Source: Bilophila wadsworthia ATCC 49260
GTDB taxonomy: Bacteria; Desulfobacterota; Desulfovibrionia; Desulfovibrionales; Desulfovibrionaceae
Length of the DNA stretch: 64,000 nucleotides
Reading direction: 5' to 3'
Assembly (NCBI RefSeq): GCF_000701705.1
Contig: NZ_JNJP01000012.1
Coordinates: 1-64,000 of the forward strand
This document shows, piece by piece, positions 7,648-14,803 of this stretch. The notes beneath the pieces were generated by a model. It worked only from the letters and a program-made list of their open reading frames with translations. It was not told where the DNA came from and did no database searches. Position 1 is the first letter of the stretch. Every line of letters begins with the position of its first letter. A program made the translations under genes and the position numbers.

Positions 7648-7721
7648 CTCCCTTCCTCCACGGCCTCGCGTGCGGCTTCCATGAGCCGTTCAAGCTCGTC
7701 AAGCCATTCCTGTGCGGTCAT
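7644..7721 (-). CDS. very small helical protein (25 aa)
   Basis: MTAQEWLDELERLMEAAREA plus five residues. The ATG at 7721 has AGGAG at good spacing, and the stop overlaps the next start in an ATGA arrangement, strong signs of a translated gene. It is acidic and amphipathic. Confidence 0.6.
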   Translation of the reverse strand: MTAQEWLDELERLMEAAREAVEEGR

Positions 7722-7929
7722 CTTTCTTCTCCTGCGCGTTGTTCAACACTTCTTCCCAAGCTTGCGGAGTAACGTCTGAGCACCACACCTCTTTCATAGG
7801 GCAATTTTCTGTTTCTTCGCCATGTAGCGGGCATCGAGTATAAACCGATGCACTGATTTTGCACATATACGCCCGCGCAATCGCCTCTTTCGAGCACTTC
7901 ATGATGGATTCAAGGGAGGTGTCACTCAT
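7699..7929 (-). CDS. small cysteine-containing phage protein (76 aa)
   Basis: Begins MSDTSLESIMKCSKEAIARA and carries RCPLHGEETENCPMKEVWCS, a cysteine/histidine cluster like those of its neighbours. It overlaps the 25-aa gene by 23 bases and the 101-aa gene by 8. No family recognised. Confidence 0.7.
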   Translation of the reverse strand: MSDTSLESIMKCSKEAIARAYMCKISASVYTRCPLHGEETENCPMKEVWCSDVTPQAWEEVLNNAQEKKDDRTGMA

Positions 7930-8227
7930 TGTCCATCTCCTTCTCAGCTTGCAAATGTGCCATTCTCATCCCGTGGGCACATGGTACGTCTTCAATGTCG
8001 AGATGGAGTGCAATTATCTTTGCTCTCGCCTCGAACTCTGCGGCGTCGCGGTAGTCTGGCGGGATCACCATCGCCAAATCACGAATGGGGTATCTAGCTT
8101 TCTGGCAAATCTCACGAAGCACAGGGCTACATGTCTGCCTGCGCTTCTTGCACCGGAAGCACACGTCCTTCCGAAACTCCAGCCACTTCCTTTCCTTATC
8201 CGTCAGCATGCATACATGTTCTCCCAT
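7922..8227 (-). CDS. small cysteine-rich phage protein (101 aa)
   Basis: Start chosen at ATG 8227 (MGEHVCMLTDKERKWLEFRK) because AAAGGA lies seven bases upstream; a GTG at 8254 has no such site. It contains FRCKKRRQTCSPVLREICQK. Its start overlaps the end of the methyltransferase gene by 25 bp. Function unknown. Confidence 0.7.
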   Translation of the reverse strand: MGEHVCMLTDKERKWLEFRKDVCFRCKKRRQTCSPVLREICQKARYPIRDLAMVIPPDYRDAAEFEARAKIIALHLDIEDVPCAHGMRMAHLQAEKEMDNE

Positions 8228-9069
8228 TTCTGTATCCTTTCTCCGATCCACCACATAACGGGAACGGCCATGCTGTTTCCGAGAGCTTTGTAGCGCGGAC
8301 TGTCGGCAGCAGGTTTTCCTTTGTAGGGGACAAGCGTGTAATCGTCAGGGAAACCGAAAAGGCGTTCCCACTCTTTGGGCGTGGCTATTCTGACGCCTGT
8401 TTTTTCCAGTACATACGGCGTTCGGTCATCGTAAGCAGTCGCCCCTCTTCGCGTGAGACAAGGGAACACATGCCGCGTTTTCCGTCCCTGCGAAGTATCC
8501 CTGCGCAAGCCTTGGGGCTCAAAAAGTACCGCGACGGGAGGCCGCCAGTCTCCAAAATATCCGACAAGGAAGACTCGACGGCGACACTGGGGAACTCCGA
8601 AGAACTGAGCGTCCAGGATTCTGTAGGCAAGATGATACCCGCATTCAGCCAGCGCCTGGGCAAAGTAACCGAAGTCGATCCCGCCGTTCGTTGACAGGCA
8701 TCCGGGAACGTTTTCCCAAAAAATCCAGCGCGGTGTAATTTCACGAGCCAGGCGGATAAAGTCGAGGGCCAGTCCACTGCGCTCTCCGGAAAGTCCGGCT
8801 CTCTTTCCGGCGACGGAGAAGTCCTGGCAGGGAGTCCCCCCGACCAGAAGGTCAACTGTTCCACGGTATTTTCTCCCGTCGATTTTTGTCATGTCACCGA
8901 GATTGGGCACGTCTGGGTAGTGATGCGCAAGCACGGCACAAGGAAACCGTTCGACCTCTGAAAATGCGACTGGTTTCCATCCGAGCGGCCCCCACGCCAC
9001 TGTCGCGGCTTCAATACCGGAACAAACTGAAAGATATCTCAATACTTCCCCCCACCGCGCGTTGTTCAT
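8203..9069 (-). CDS. dcm: DNA (cytosine-5) methyltransferase
   Basis: Methylates cytosine at C5 using S-adenosylmethionine; in phages this usually guards against restriction. Visible motifs in order: SAM site YLSVCSGIEAATVAWGPLGW (I), catalytic GGTPCQDFS with the PCQ cysteine (IV), WENVPG (VI), VPQCRRRVFLVGY (VIII), ATPKEWERLFGFPDDYT (IX) and ALGNSMAVP (X). At 288 aa it is short, with a small target-recognition region. No cognate nuclease is adjacent, so it is an orphan enzyme. TTG at 9042 with GGGGGGAAG upstream may be the true start. Confidence 0.93.
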   Translation of the reverse strand: MNNARWGEVLRYLSVCSGIEAATVAWGPLGWKPVAFSEVERFPCAVLAHHYPDVPNLGDMTKIDGRKYRGTVDLLVGGTPCQDFSVAGKRAGLSGERSGLALDFIRLAREITPRWIFWENVPGCLSTNGGIDFGYFAQALAECGYHLAYRILDAQFFGVPQCRRRVFLVGYFGDWRPPVAVLFEPQGLRRDTSQGRKTRHVFPCLTRRGATAYDDRTPYVLEKTGVRIATPKEWERLFGFPDDYTLVPYKGKPAADSPRYKALGNSMAVPVMWWIGERIQKWENMYAC

Positions 9070-9127
9070 GCAGCCACGCCCCTGCCGAAGATGTGGACGG
9101 ACGAACGAACTCGTTACTCCCTCCCAT
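9011..9127 (-). CDS. possible small ORF overlapping the methyltransferase start (38 aa)
   Basis: MGGSNEFVRPSTSSAGAWLH and 18 more residues. AAGGGAG lies eight bases upstream of ATG 9127. It covers the 5' end of the methyltransferase gene in another frame. It could be a leader that couples translation, or chance. Confidence 0.3.
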   Translation of the reverse strand: MGGSNEFVRPSTSSAGAWLHEQRAVGGSIEISFSLFRY

Positions 9128-9169
9128 TTGTATCACTCCCTTATGGGGCTAGTTGCCCAGATCAGCCAA

Positions 9170-9205
9170 AGAAAGAAGGCGACCCACATCCACGTGAGCC
9201 GCCTT
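9170..9205 (-). terminator. terminator after the 66-aa gene
   Basis: On the minus strand AAGGCGGCTCAC pairs with GTGGGTCGCCTT (two G-U pairs, six-base loop) and is followed by CTTTCTTT. It closes the unit ahead of the methyltransferase block. Confidence 0.65.
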
Positions 9206-9215
9206 TCCCATTTTG

Positions 9216-9416
9216 TCATTCCGCCTTTTCCGTCCATTTATCGCAGATTGCCAAAGTACCAGTCTTCCAGCCATTGAGCGTACAGCGGGAACCGTCAAAG
9301 TACGATGTACCGTAGTATCCCTTTTTCTCAATGCGCTCGACATGCTTGCAATTCGCGCAATTCTTTGTCGGCGCATGTTTCTGCCAGTTTACGCTATTTT
9401 TTGTGATTCTTGGCAT
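9216..9416 (-). CDS. small zinc-knuckle phage protein (66 aa)
   Basis: Begins MPRITKNSVNWQKHAPTKNC and continues ANCKHVERI...SRCTLNGW...AICDKW. The CxxC and later single cysteines are like small phage metal-binding proteins. Start at ATG 9416 with GGGATGAT upstream. Function unknown. Confidence 0.65.
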   Translation of the reverse strand: MPRITKNSVNWQKHAPTKNCANCKHVERIEKKGYYGTSYFDGSRCTLNGWKTGTLAICDKWTEKAE

Positions 9417-9470
9417 ATCATCCCGCGTGGTGACGGATGCGCGGCCCACGGTTTGGGGTATGAAAAGCCC

Positions 9471-9492
9471 CGCCGGGGGAGGGCGGGGCGTG
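9471..9492 (-). terminator. terminator after the DUF2303-like gene
   Basis: On the minus strand CCCCGCC and GGCGGGG enclose a short loop and are followed by CTTTTC. It lies just past the stop at 9498. Confidence 0.65.
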
Positions 9493-9497
9493 GGGTG

Positions 9498-10262
9498 CTA
9501 CGCGATGACCTTCACGCCTTCGGGCAGGTTTTCAATCAGCCATGTGCGGATATTGGCGATGGCTTCCAGCTTCCACGCGCCGCCGTCGCATTCGATGAGT
9601 TTGCAGGCCAGCGGGCTGGACTGGAGCCGGAACACGACCTTGTGCGCTGGCTGCGCGACTTCCGCAAAGGTGCTGAACGGGAAGATAACCGCAGGGGACG
9701 GTACGGGCACTTCGGCCTTACGGGCCGCGCCTTGGCGGATGGAAACCTCCTGCGACACGCCGTCGTCCTGTACGCGGACTTCCGAGGTGTCCACAAGATT
9801 GCCGCTGATCTTGATGAGCGCGTCGAGATCGTCCGAGGGGACAAAGCAGGACTGGAGATAGGGGACGAACTCATCAGGCGAGGTCCAGCTTCCAAAACGA
9901 TGGGCAGGGACGACTGCCTCAGCTTGCATGTACGTGTTGCGCTGCTTCCAGCCCCCAAAGGGGATGGACATGACTTTCACGGTCGTCACATCGCAGACGT
10001 GGACAAGGAGCTTTCCGAGGTCCAGCCCGTCTGGGTTCTGGTTGAGGTAATCCACCACGGCCTGCAAGGTGCCAACGCTGAGCGTCTCCTGTCCCGGTTT
10101 ATACAGGGGTTTCCAAGTGTCCCTCTGGTCAGGCTTGTAGAAACATAGCCCGTCTTCCGTGACGTGAACGGGGAGAGCGGCCTTGGCCTTGACGTCAAGG
10201 GATTCGAGTTCCCGGCCTACGCCGATGAGGTGCCTGTCAGCTTCGAGGCGGTTGATTTCCAT
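9498..10262 (-). CDS. DUF2303 (YfdQ-like) phage protein
   Basis: 254 residues, beginning MEINRLEADRHLIGVGRELE. Length, the all-beta look of the C-terminal half and its place beside recT agree with the DUF2303 family, typified by YfdQ of E. coli prophages. The function of that family is unknown. A GGAG ribosome-binding site precedes ATG 10262. The assignment is by general resemblance and is moderate. Confidence 0.55.
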   Translation of the reverse strand: MEINRLEADRHLIGVGRELESLDVKAKAALPVHVTEDGLCFYKPDQRDTWKPLYKPGQETLSVGTLQAVVDYLNQNPDGLDLGKLLVHVCDVTTVKVMSIPFGGWKQRNTYMQAEAVVPAHRFGSWTSPDEFVPYLQSCFVPSDDLDALIKISGNLVDTSEVRVQDDGVSQEVSIRQGAARKAEVPVPSPAVIFPFSTFAEVAQPAHKVVFRLQSSPLACKLIECDGGAWKLEAIANIRTWLIENLPEGVKVIA

Positions 10263-10277
10263 GTGATTCTCCTTTGG

Positions 10278-10682
10278 TTACTGGTTGATGGGATGTTCCT
10301 CAGCCTTCTTGAACGGGGTTACGTTCACGGTCACGCTGCCGTTCCCCCTGAGTTCAGAGGGCATGGTGCCGTCAAAGCGGTACTGGTCGGGGTGGTTGTC
10401 GGTGAAGGACTCGAACAGCATGGGCGCGCCGTCGAGCTTGTCGAGCACGACCGGGATGGTCTGCGGCTCCTGCGGCTGGAGGTTGGTCGTCACGACCGCC
10501 TTGGATGCGATCAGCGTCCGGCTCTCGTCGGGCTTGAATGTGATCTTGAGGGTGACGGTACGGGGCTTGTCCGGCGGTGTGTTCACGTCCGCGATGTTGT
10601 CCGCGACCTTGGCAAGCGCGATGTTGACGGCTTCGACCACGCCGCCGTTGTTCATGGTTCGCATGTCGAGAGGGCTGCTCAT
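10278..10682 (-). CDS. hypothetical phage protein (134 aa)
   Basis: Begins MSSPLDMRTMNNGGVVEAVN; the rest is beta-rich (TVTLKITFKPDESRTLIASK). AAGGAGAAAG precedes the start. It lies between recT and the DUF2303-like gene in the recombination block. A role with them is only suggested by position. Confidence 0.7.
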   Translation of the reverse strand: MSSPLDMRTMNNGGVVEAVNIALAKVADNIADVNTPPDKPRTVTLKITFKPDESRTLIASKAVVTTNLQPQEPQTIPVVLDKLDGAPMLFESFTDNHPDQYRFDGTMPSELRGNGSVTVNVTPFKKAEEHPINQ

Positions 10683-10737
10683 GGTTCTTTCTCCTTATGG
10701 TAAAAGAAAGGCCCGGTGGTGAGCCGGGCCGGGGTGG

Positions 10738-11790
10738 TTATTCGGCCCACGCCGGGCATCCGGCGCGCTGTTCGCAGTCGGAGCACGTCCAGTCGCTGAC
10801 CTGCGTTTCGGTTTTCGGACAGGTGATCATGTTGGCGGCGGGGGCGGGCTGCGCTTCCGGCTGCTCGGATACTTCCGGGACGTCCTGTTGCGCACCGTTC
10901 CGCATGGCTTCGGCGGCAAGTTGCTTGGCCTTTTCGCACTGCGCTGTGGTCCAGTTGCGGGCGTAGGCGTTCACCAGTTTTTCGACGTCCTCAAGAGGGT
11001 TGCCCGTGGCCAGCCATGCGTCCGCGGCTTCTTTGCGTCGGGCTTCCATTTCGGCGTTGGTGGGGCGGCTACGCTTGGACGGGGTATCCCTGTCCTGCGC
11101 TTCTTCCTTCATTTCCTGCACGGATACGCGATATGTCCCGTCTTCGGCGGGTTCGAGATCATACGTGTCCTGCACTTCTTCGGCGGTCTTCAAGCCCATG
11201 GCGATTTCCGGGGCGTAGGCCCGGACGAACCACGACGCCGCCCGGTAACGGAGCATCAGTTCCGGCATGGACTGCCACTTGCTCCCGTTCTTGCCGTACC
11301 ATCCTTCCTTTTTTGCCAGTCCGATAGTGATGAGCGGTCCAGCCAGCTTTTCCCCTGTGGCGAGTTCGGTAGCCACGGCGCGGCATCCCCATTCATCCTT
11401 GCCTTCTTCGCCCTGAAATTCGTAGCGGATGGACGTAAACCGTCCGCACTGGTTGAGGGTGGCGATCAGGAATTGTGCGGACCATGCGGGACGCCCGTGG
11501 ACTACGTAGATGTTTTGCATGACCATAAGCGGATTGGCTCTCATACGAATGGCCATATCCATAGCTATGGTGCAATTCCCGACAGCTTCGTCTTCAGTTC
11601 CACATCCCTTTGCTTGACCTTTTTCGTTTACGTATGGTTTTCTGAATTGATCGGGGGTAATCGGGGACTTTGCAAACATTTTTGCCATCCGCTGCAAGGC
11701 TTCAAAGCCTGCAACCGTGTCGAAACCAACAGCAATGGCAGGAGAGGTTTCAGGTTGGCGAAGGGTGGCTAGAGTAGTTGTCTGGCTCAT
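10738..11790 (-). CDS. recT: RecT-family single-strand annealing protein
   Basis: Anneals complementary single strands after resection by the partner exonuclease encoded just upstream. 350 residues with the RecT-type core (GFEALQRMAKMFAKSPITPD; NPLMVMQNIYVVHGRPAWSA; SMPELMLRYRAASWFVRAYA). The C-terminus carries a cysteine cluster (ITCPKTETQVSDWTCSDCEQ) unusual for RecT. It starts a few bases after the exonuclease stop, so the two are co-translated. Confidence 0.88.
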   Translation of the reverse strand: MSQTTTLATLRQPETSPAIAVGFDTVAGFEALQRMAKMFAKSPITPDQFRKPYVNEKGQAKGCGTEDEAVGNCTIAMDMAIRMRANPLMVMQNIYVVHGRPAWSAQFLIATLNQCGRFTSIRYEFQGEEGKDEWGCRAVATELATGEKLAGPLITIGLAKKEGWYGKNGSKWQSMPELMLRYRAASWFVRAYAPEIAMGLKTAEEVQDTYDLEPAEDGTYRVSVQEMKEEAQDRDTPSKRSRPTNAEMEARRKEAADAWLATGNPLEDVEKLVNAYARNWTTAQCEKAKQLAAEAMRNGAQQDVPEVSEQPEAQPAPAANMITCPKTETQVSDWTCSDCEQRAGCPAWAE

Positions 11791-11793
11791 GGG

Positions 11794-12597
11794 TCATCGT
11801 CTCCATTTGCAGGTGTTGAAGATAGGGCAGTATTTTTCCCCGCACCCGTTGGAGCGGGGATTGCCGTAAAAGTTGCCGCTATGGATGAGGGTTGCGGCCA
11901 TTTCGAGAAGACCGGGAAATTCTTCGTCGCCGATGAGGAGATCCCGCCCGCCGGAAATTGTCCCTGTGGCCACGCGCTGGCCCCTTTCCGTCTTGGCGAC
12001 TTGCAGCCCGATGATCTGGGCCGGGGCTTCGATGCAAATGTCCGTGCTGTGCTCGGCCAGCAGTTCGTAGACGGCGAGTTGGGCGGCATGTCCCTGTGTC
12101 TTGCAGGTTCCGTCCGCGCCGACGGCGGATTTCCCGGTTTTGATGTCGGCAATCCCATAGCCGTCCTCCGTCCGCCTCACGCGGTCCACGGTTCCCGTTA
12201 GAGCGATGCCAAGATCCGCGATGTCCAGCCGTTCGCAGGTGGCCTCGACCGCCGCATAGGTTTGCCGGGGCGCGATGGTGGAGCAGTACAGGCGGTGCAG
12301 GGAGAGGGCGATACGCTCGGCTTCCGTGGGCTGGAGGTCGTCCCAAAGGACTTCTTCATCCGGCTTGTGGATGGCGTCTACAGCCGCGCCCGCCGCTTCG
12401 TCCGGGGTGATGCCCGTTCCGTTCATGCGCGAAGTGTCAAACAGCGCCGTGCTGGTGTGGACGGCGGTTCCGAGCCGTGCGGAACCGCTGGAAGGCGTCC
12501 GTAGTCCGCGGATGTTTTGGGCTTCCCATCGGGCCGGGCATTCAAACAGCCCGGCGAGGCTGGAAGCACGAATCAAAATCGGTTCCTTGATATTCAT
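11794..12597 (-). CDS. RecB-like PD-(D/E)XK exonuclease
   Basis: Likely the 5'-3' exonuclease partner of RecT. 267 residues from ATG 12597, chosen because GGAGGCGG lies upstream and the 46-aa gene overlaps it by ATGA. The nuclease core is visible: GTVDRV, then GIADIKTGK (the D and ExK-like DIKTGK) and a QL.Y motif (AAQLAVYELL). Cysteines near both ends (ECPARW; GCGEKYCPIFNTCKW) match the iron-sulfur arrangement of AddB/Cas4-like nucleases. Confidence 0.85.
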   Translation of the reverse strand: MNIKEPILIRASSLAGLFECPARWEAQNIRGLRTPSSGSARLGTAVHTSTALFDTSRMNGTGITPDEAAGAAVDAIHKPDEEVLWDDLQPTEAERIALSLHRLYCSTIAPRQTYAAVEATCERLDIADLGIALTGTVDRVRRTEDGYGIADIKTGKSAVGADGTCKTQGHAAQLAVYELLAEHSTDICIEAPAQIIGLQVAKTERGQRVATGTISGGRDLLIGDEEFPGLLEMAATLIHSGNFYGNPRSNGCGEKYCPIFNTCKWRR

Positions 12598-12734
12598 CGT
12601 TCCGCCTCCACGCTCAGGGGTGCCATGTTGTTGAAGAGTTTTTGGTCTTCCCATTCGAAATAGCCCACGAGCAGGAAGCAGAGGACGATCAGGGCGACGC
12701 GCCACGCGACGGGGTATTGCTCTATCCACTTCAT
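12594..12734 (-). CDS. small membrane protein (46 aa)
   Basis: MKWIEQYPVAWRVALIVLCF continues LLVGYFEWEDQKLF. One transmembrane helix occupies residues ~11-27. It starts at 12734 and its stop overlaps the exonuclease start (ATGA), so it is clearly part of the operon. Function unknown. Confidence 0.6.
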   Translation of the reverse strand: MKWIEQYPVAWRVALIVLCFLLVGYFEWEDQKLFNNMAPLSVEAER

Positions 12735-13024
12735 GCCGCGTCCCTCTTGCGTCCGGCTTCGACAACCGCGTCGAGTCTGGCGGATACGGCGTCAATGGCG
12801 ACGTCGAGAAGTCCGCGGACTGTGGCGGGGTCGAACGTGACGATGTAGTCACGGATGCTTCCGTGAGCACAATGGGCGAGTTCGTTGCCATCGATGTCGT
12901 TCACGAACCCGAGGCCCTGCGGTTCAAAGATTGGAGTGATGCGGCAGGTCGCGGTGCGGAGATGCACCAGCCGGGAAAGTTCCGTTTCTAGCTCACGGGC
13001 GGTCATCCTGTTTAAATGCTTCAT
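12731..13024 (-). CDS. hypothetical phage protein (97 aa)
   Basis: Starts at ATG 13024 (MKHLNRMTARELETELSRLV) with GAGAGAGG upstream. It overlaps the 46-aa gene by four bases. Helical N-terminus, mixed C-terminus, no family recognised. It is the first of three small genes separated by near-identical intergenic cassettes. Confidence 0.7.
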   Translation of the reverse strand: MKHLNRMTARELETELSRLVHLRTATCRITPIFEPQGLGFVNDIDGNELAHCAHGSIRDYIVTFDPATVRGLLDVAIDAVSARLDAVVEAGRKRDAA

Positions 13025-13111
13025 GGTTCCTCTCTCCTGCGTTGAAGTTCGGATTGGCGTCCCAATCCCGATGAAAAAGCCCCGATTTCTCGGGGCTTCT
13101 ACGGGGCTAGG
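13022..13111 (-). repeat. intergenic cassette copy 1 (stop tag, terminator, leader, RBS)
   Basis: Read on the minus strand: GCCTAGCCCC (its TAG is the stop of the upstream gene), a GCCCCGAGAAATCGGGGC hairpin followed by TTTTTC, then GGGATTGGGAC, AATCCGAACTTCAA and a GGAG-type ribosome-binding site. The same order of elements recurs at 13395-13473 and 13701-13793. Confidence 0.65.
13073..13099 (-). terminator. terminator in cassette 1
   Basis: AAGCCCCGA-GAAA-TCGGGGCTT followed by TTTC on the minus strand, just after the stop of the 96-aa gene. Confidence 0.8.
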
Positions 13112-13397
13112 CGACAGGAGTAGCCCGTTGGCGATGTTCGTTGCAGTATGCATAAATTGCCTTCTTACATGCAGCTTCTACGGATGCAGTGGCACACGAC
13201 CGAGAAACGAGCTGAGCCTTTTCTGTCTCGTCAGTGATTTCGAATCGACTTACCTTGAGAAAGCCTTTGCGTCCCATATCGCAAGCGACATAGACGTTAT
13301 ATCCGGTACGTTGAGACAGCTTGATTCCGTTGATCCGTGCCGCTTTAATGAAGACTTGGTATCCGTAACCAGTATCTCTGATTGCTGTAACTTCCAT
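13107..13397 (-). CDS. hypothetical phage protein (96 aa)
   Basis: Begins MEVTAIRDTGYGYQVFIKAA and ends with an alpha-helical segment that has cysteines (ASVEAACKKAIYAYCNEHRQ). TGGAGGA precedes the start. The gene stands alone between two copies of the intergenic cassette, so it is effectively its own exchangeable unit. No family recognised. Confidence 0.7.
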   Translation of the reverse strand: MEVTAIRDTGYGYQVFIKAARINGIKLSQRTGYNVYVACDMGRKGFLKVSRFEITDETEKAQLVSRSCATASVEAACKKAIYAYCNEHRQRATPVA

Positions 13398-13473
13398 GTG
13401 TCCTCCATAATTGAAATACGATTTGTCCCAATCCCGTTTCCTGCCCCGGATTCCGGGGCAAGTGCGGGGCTAG
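13395..13473 (-). repeat. intergenic cassette copy 2
   Basis: Minus strand: GCCTAGCCCCGC, the hairpin GCCCCGGAATCCGGGGC (no long T-run), GGGATTGGGAC, AATCGTATTTCAAT and TGGAGG before the ATG. It matches copies 1 and 3 in order and largely in sequence. Confidence 0.6.
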
Positions 13474-13478
13474 GCGCT

Positions 13479-13703
13479 TTACCAAGCGGGGTGCAGCGTT
13501 GCGGGGAAGTCGATGCCGGGGAGAACGCCGAAGTCTTCGCGTTCTGGCAAGACTGCGGGAATCTCGGAAATTCTCATGAGTATGGTCGAGGGCATACCCT
13601 CGCTGGCTACAGTCTCCGCGAAGTCTACCGCCTTCGTCTTCGTCTCGAACTCTTCAACTAATGGGCCGCTTTCCGAATGCGAAATTACGATGAACTGCAT
13701 CAT
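13479..13703 (-). CDS. hypothetical phage protein (74 aa)
   Basis: Start taken at ATG 13703 (MMQFIVISHSESGPLVEEFE), seven bases after AGGAG; an ATG six bases upstream is too close to it. Acidic, alpha/beta, no family recognised. Flanked by cassette copies 2 and 3. Confidence 0.65.
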   Translation of the reverse strand: MMQFIVISHSESGPLVEEFETKTKAVDFAETVASEGMPSTILMRISEIPAVLPEREDFGVLPGIDFPATLHPAW

Positions 13704-13793
13704 GGACATTCTCCTCTGTTTTGAAATTCGTTCCGCAGTCCCGGAATCAATGAAAAAGCCCGGAGCATGTCCGGGCTTTTCGATGGGGCTAGG
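13701..13793 (-). repeat. intergenic cassette copy 3
   Basis: Minus strand: GCCTAGCCCC, the hairpin AGCCCGGACATGCTCCGGGC followed by TTTTTC, GGGACTGCGGAAC, GAATTTCAAAAC and AGAGGAG. Same order as copies 1 and 2 with moderate divergence. Confidence 0.6.
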
Positions 13794-13802
13794 CACGAAA
13801 AA

Positions 13803-13830
13803 AGGCGGCTCCGAAGAACCGCCCTTGTTA
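13803..13830 (-). terminator. terminator after the PanT-like gene
   Basis: Minus strand GGCGGTTC-TTC-GGAGCCGCC followed by TTTTTT, starting at the stop codon of the 115-aa gene. A second hairpin (13752-13780, in cassette 3) follows, giving a tandem terminator. Confidence 0.75.
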
Positions 13831-14175
13831 TCTATTACCATTTTTCTTAAAGAAATATGTGGTAGTTACACTCATTAAGAGTCCGACAATAATGGTGAGT
13901 GCTAATTCTTTGAGTTTGGTCAGTTCGTTCTCACAAAGCCAACGGCAAGAACTAGGTCCAATCAAATGCCACATATATACTAACACAACGGAAAAACTTC
14001 CAAAAGCGGAAACAATCAAAAACCCCACACGAACCCAGTAAAACCACACTTCTTCTTTGAAGTGCATAGACCGACGCTTTTTCCCGTACTCATCCGGATC
14101 CGCTGAACTATCAGCGGTTTTTTCTTGTGCGTAACAATTTTCGTCTGTTGTGAGAGGGTCTCGGATGTCATCCAT
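13828..14175 (-). CDS. two-helix membrane protein, candidate PanT-type toxin
   Basis: 115 residues with a charged N-terminal third and two transmembrane segments: VGFLIVSAFGSFSVVLVYMW and LALTIIVGLLMSVTTTYFF. It overlaps the upstream Panacea-domain gene by eight bases. Panacea (DUF4065) antitoxins are known to pair with many unrelated toxins, membrane proteins among them, in such two-gene operons. The toxin role is inferred from the pairing; no toxin motif is visible. Confidence 0.6.
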   Translation of the reverse strand: MDDIRDPLTTDENCYAQEKTADSSADPDEYGKKRRSMHFKEEVWFYWVRVGFLIVSAFGSFSVVLVYMWHLIGPSSCRWLCENELTKLKELALTIIVGLLMSVTTTYFFKKNGNR

Positions 14176-14641
14176 TCGCGGTAGCCTTGATCACATGTTC
14201 CTTGAAGTATTGTGCAATTAGGTCATCTGGAATGAAGTTATTCATTCCCTTTCCTTCTCCATCAATACAGTTCACCACTGTATCCCAAGGTGAGCCCGGC
14301 TTATGGGTCCAATTAGATAAGGCTACAGCAGTATACTTTCCAAAAACATCAATGACCTTGCTCAAAAAGTTCTTTAAATCGTCATCACAAGAGAAGTTAG
14401 GGCAATAATCTTCAAGACTTCCCTTACCTTTGCTAATAAAGTTGAACACACGAGGATATACAGGGCCATACTGCCAGGCACGAGGATATTCGTCACAAAG
14501 ACGTTCATTCCGGGAAGCAAGAACGCTTCCATAGCAACAATACAGAAGTTTTTGAATTTTTGTATTGTTGTAATAATATCCCTTTTCTCTGCAAAGTTGG
14601 GCAATGAAGGATGCAACATCAAGACTATTATATGGTGCCAT
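14168..14641 (-). CDS. Panacea/DUF4065-domain antitoxin (SocA/GepA-like)
   Basis: 157 residues. The N-terminus (VASFIAQLCREKGYYYNNTK, IQKLLYCCYG) and the central WQYGPVYPRVFNFI are the hallmarks of the Panacea domain, whose members neutralise diverse toxins. It is the first gene of a two-gene unit with its own promoter and AAGGAGGAGG upstream of ATG. The composition is more AT-rich than the neighbouring genes, as for a cargo module. Confidence 0.8.
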   Translation of the reverse strand: MAPYNSLDVASFIAQLCREKGYYYNNTKIQKLLYCCYGSVLASRNERLCDEYPRAWQYGPVYPRVFNFISKGKGSLEDYCPNFSCDDDLKNFLSKVIDVFGKYTAVALSNWTHKPGSPWDTVVNCIDGEGKGMNNFIPDDLIAQYFKEHVIKATANG

Positions 14642-14718
14642 GTCCCTTTCCTCCTCCTTTGCAGACTCGACCTAACGGTCTGTTTCGAATCTGTTAAAAT
14701 ATTTTGATTGAGAAATGA

Positions 14719-14747
14719 AATATAACCTAATTTGTTGACTAGTGCAA
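14719..14747 (-). promoter_or_regulatory. promoter of the PanA-like/membrane-protein pair
   Basis: Minus strand -35 TTGCAC (14742-14747) and -10 TATATT (14719-14724) are exactly 17 bp apart. Transcription would start near 14712, giving a ~70-base leader to the gene at 14641. Confidence 0.6.
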
Positions 14748-14774
14748 TGAGATACCTAGGCTGTTTTTTTGTCA

Positions 14775-14803
14775 AAACCCGGCGGGGCCAATCCCCGCCG
14801 GGG
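14775..14803 (-). terminator. strong hairpin between PL leader and the toxin-antitoxin pair
   Basis: ACCCCGGCGGGG-ATTGG-CCCCGCCGGGT on the minus strand, followed by TTTG: an 11- to 12-bp GC stem. It would stop transcripts that start at the PL-like promoter before they reach the toxin-antitoxin genes. Confidence 0.6.
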
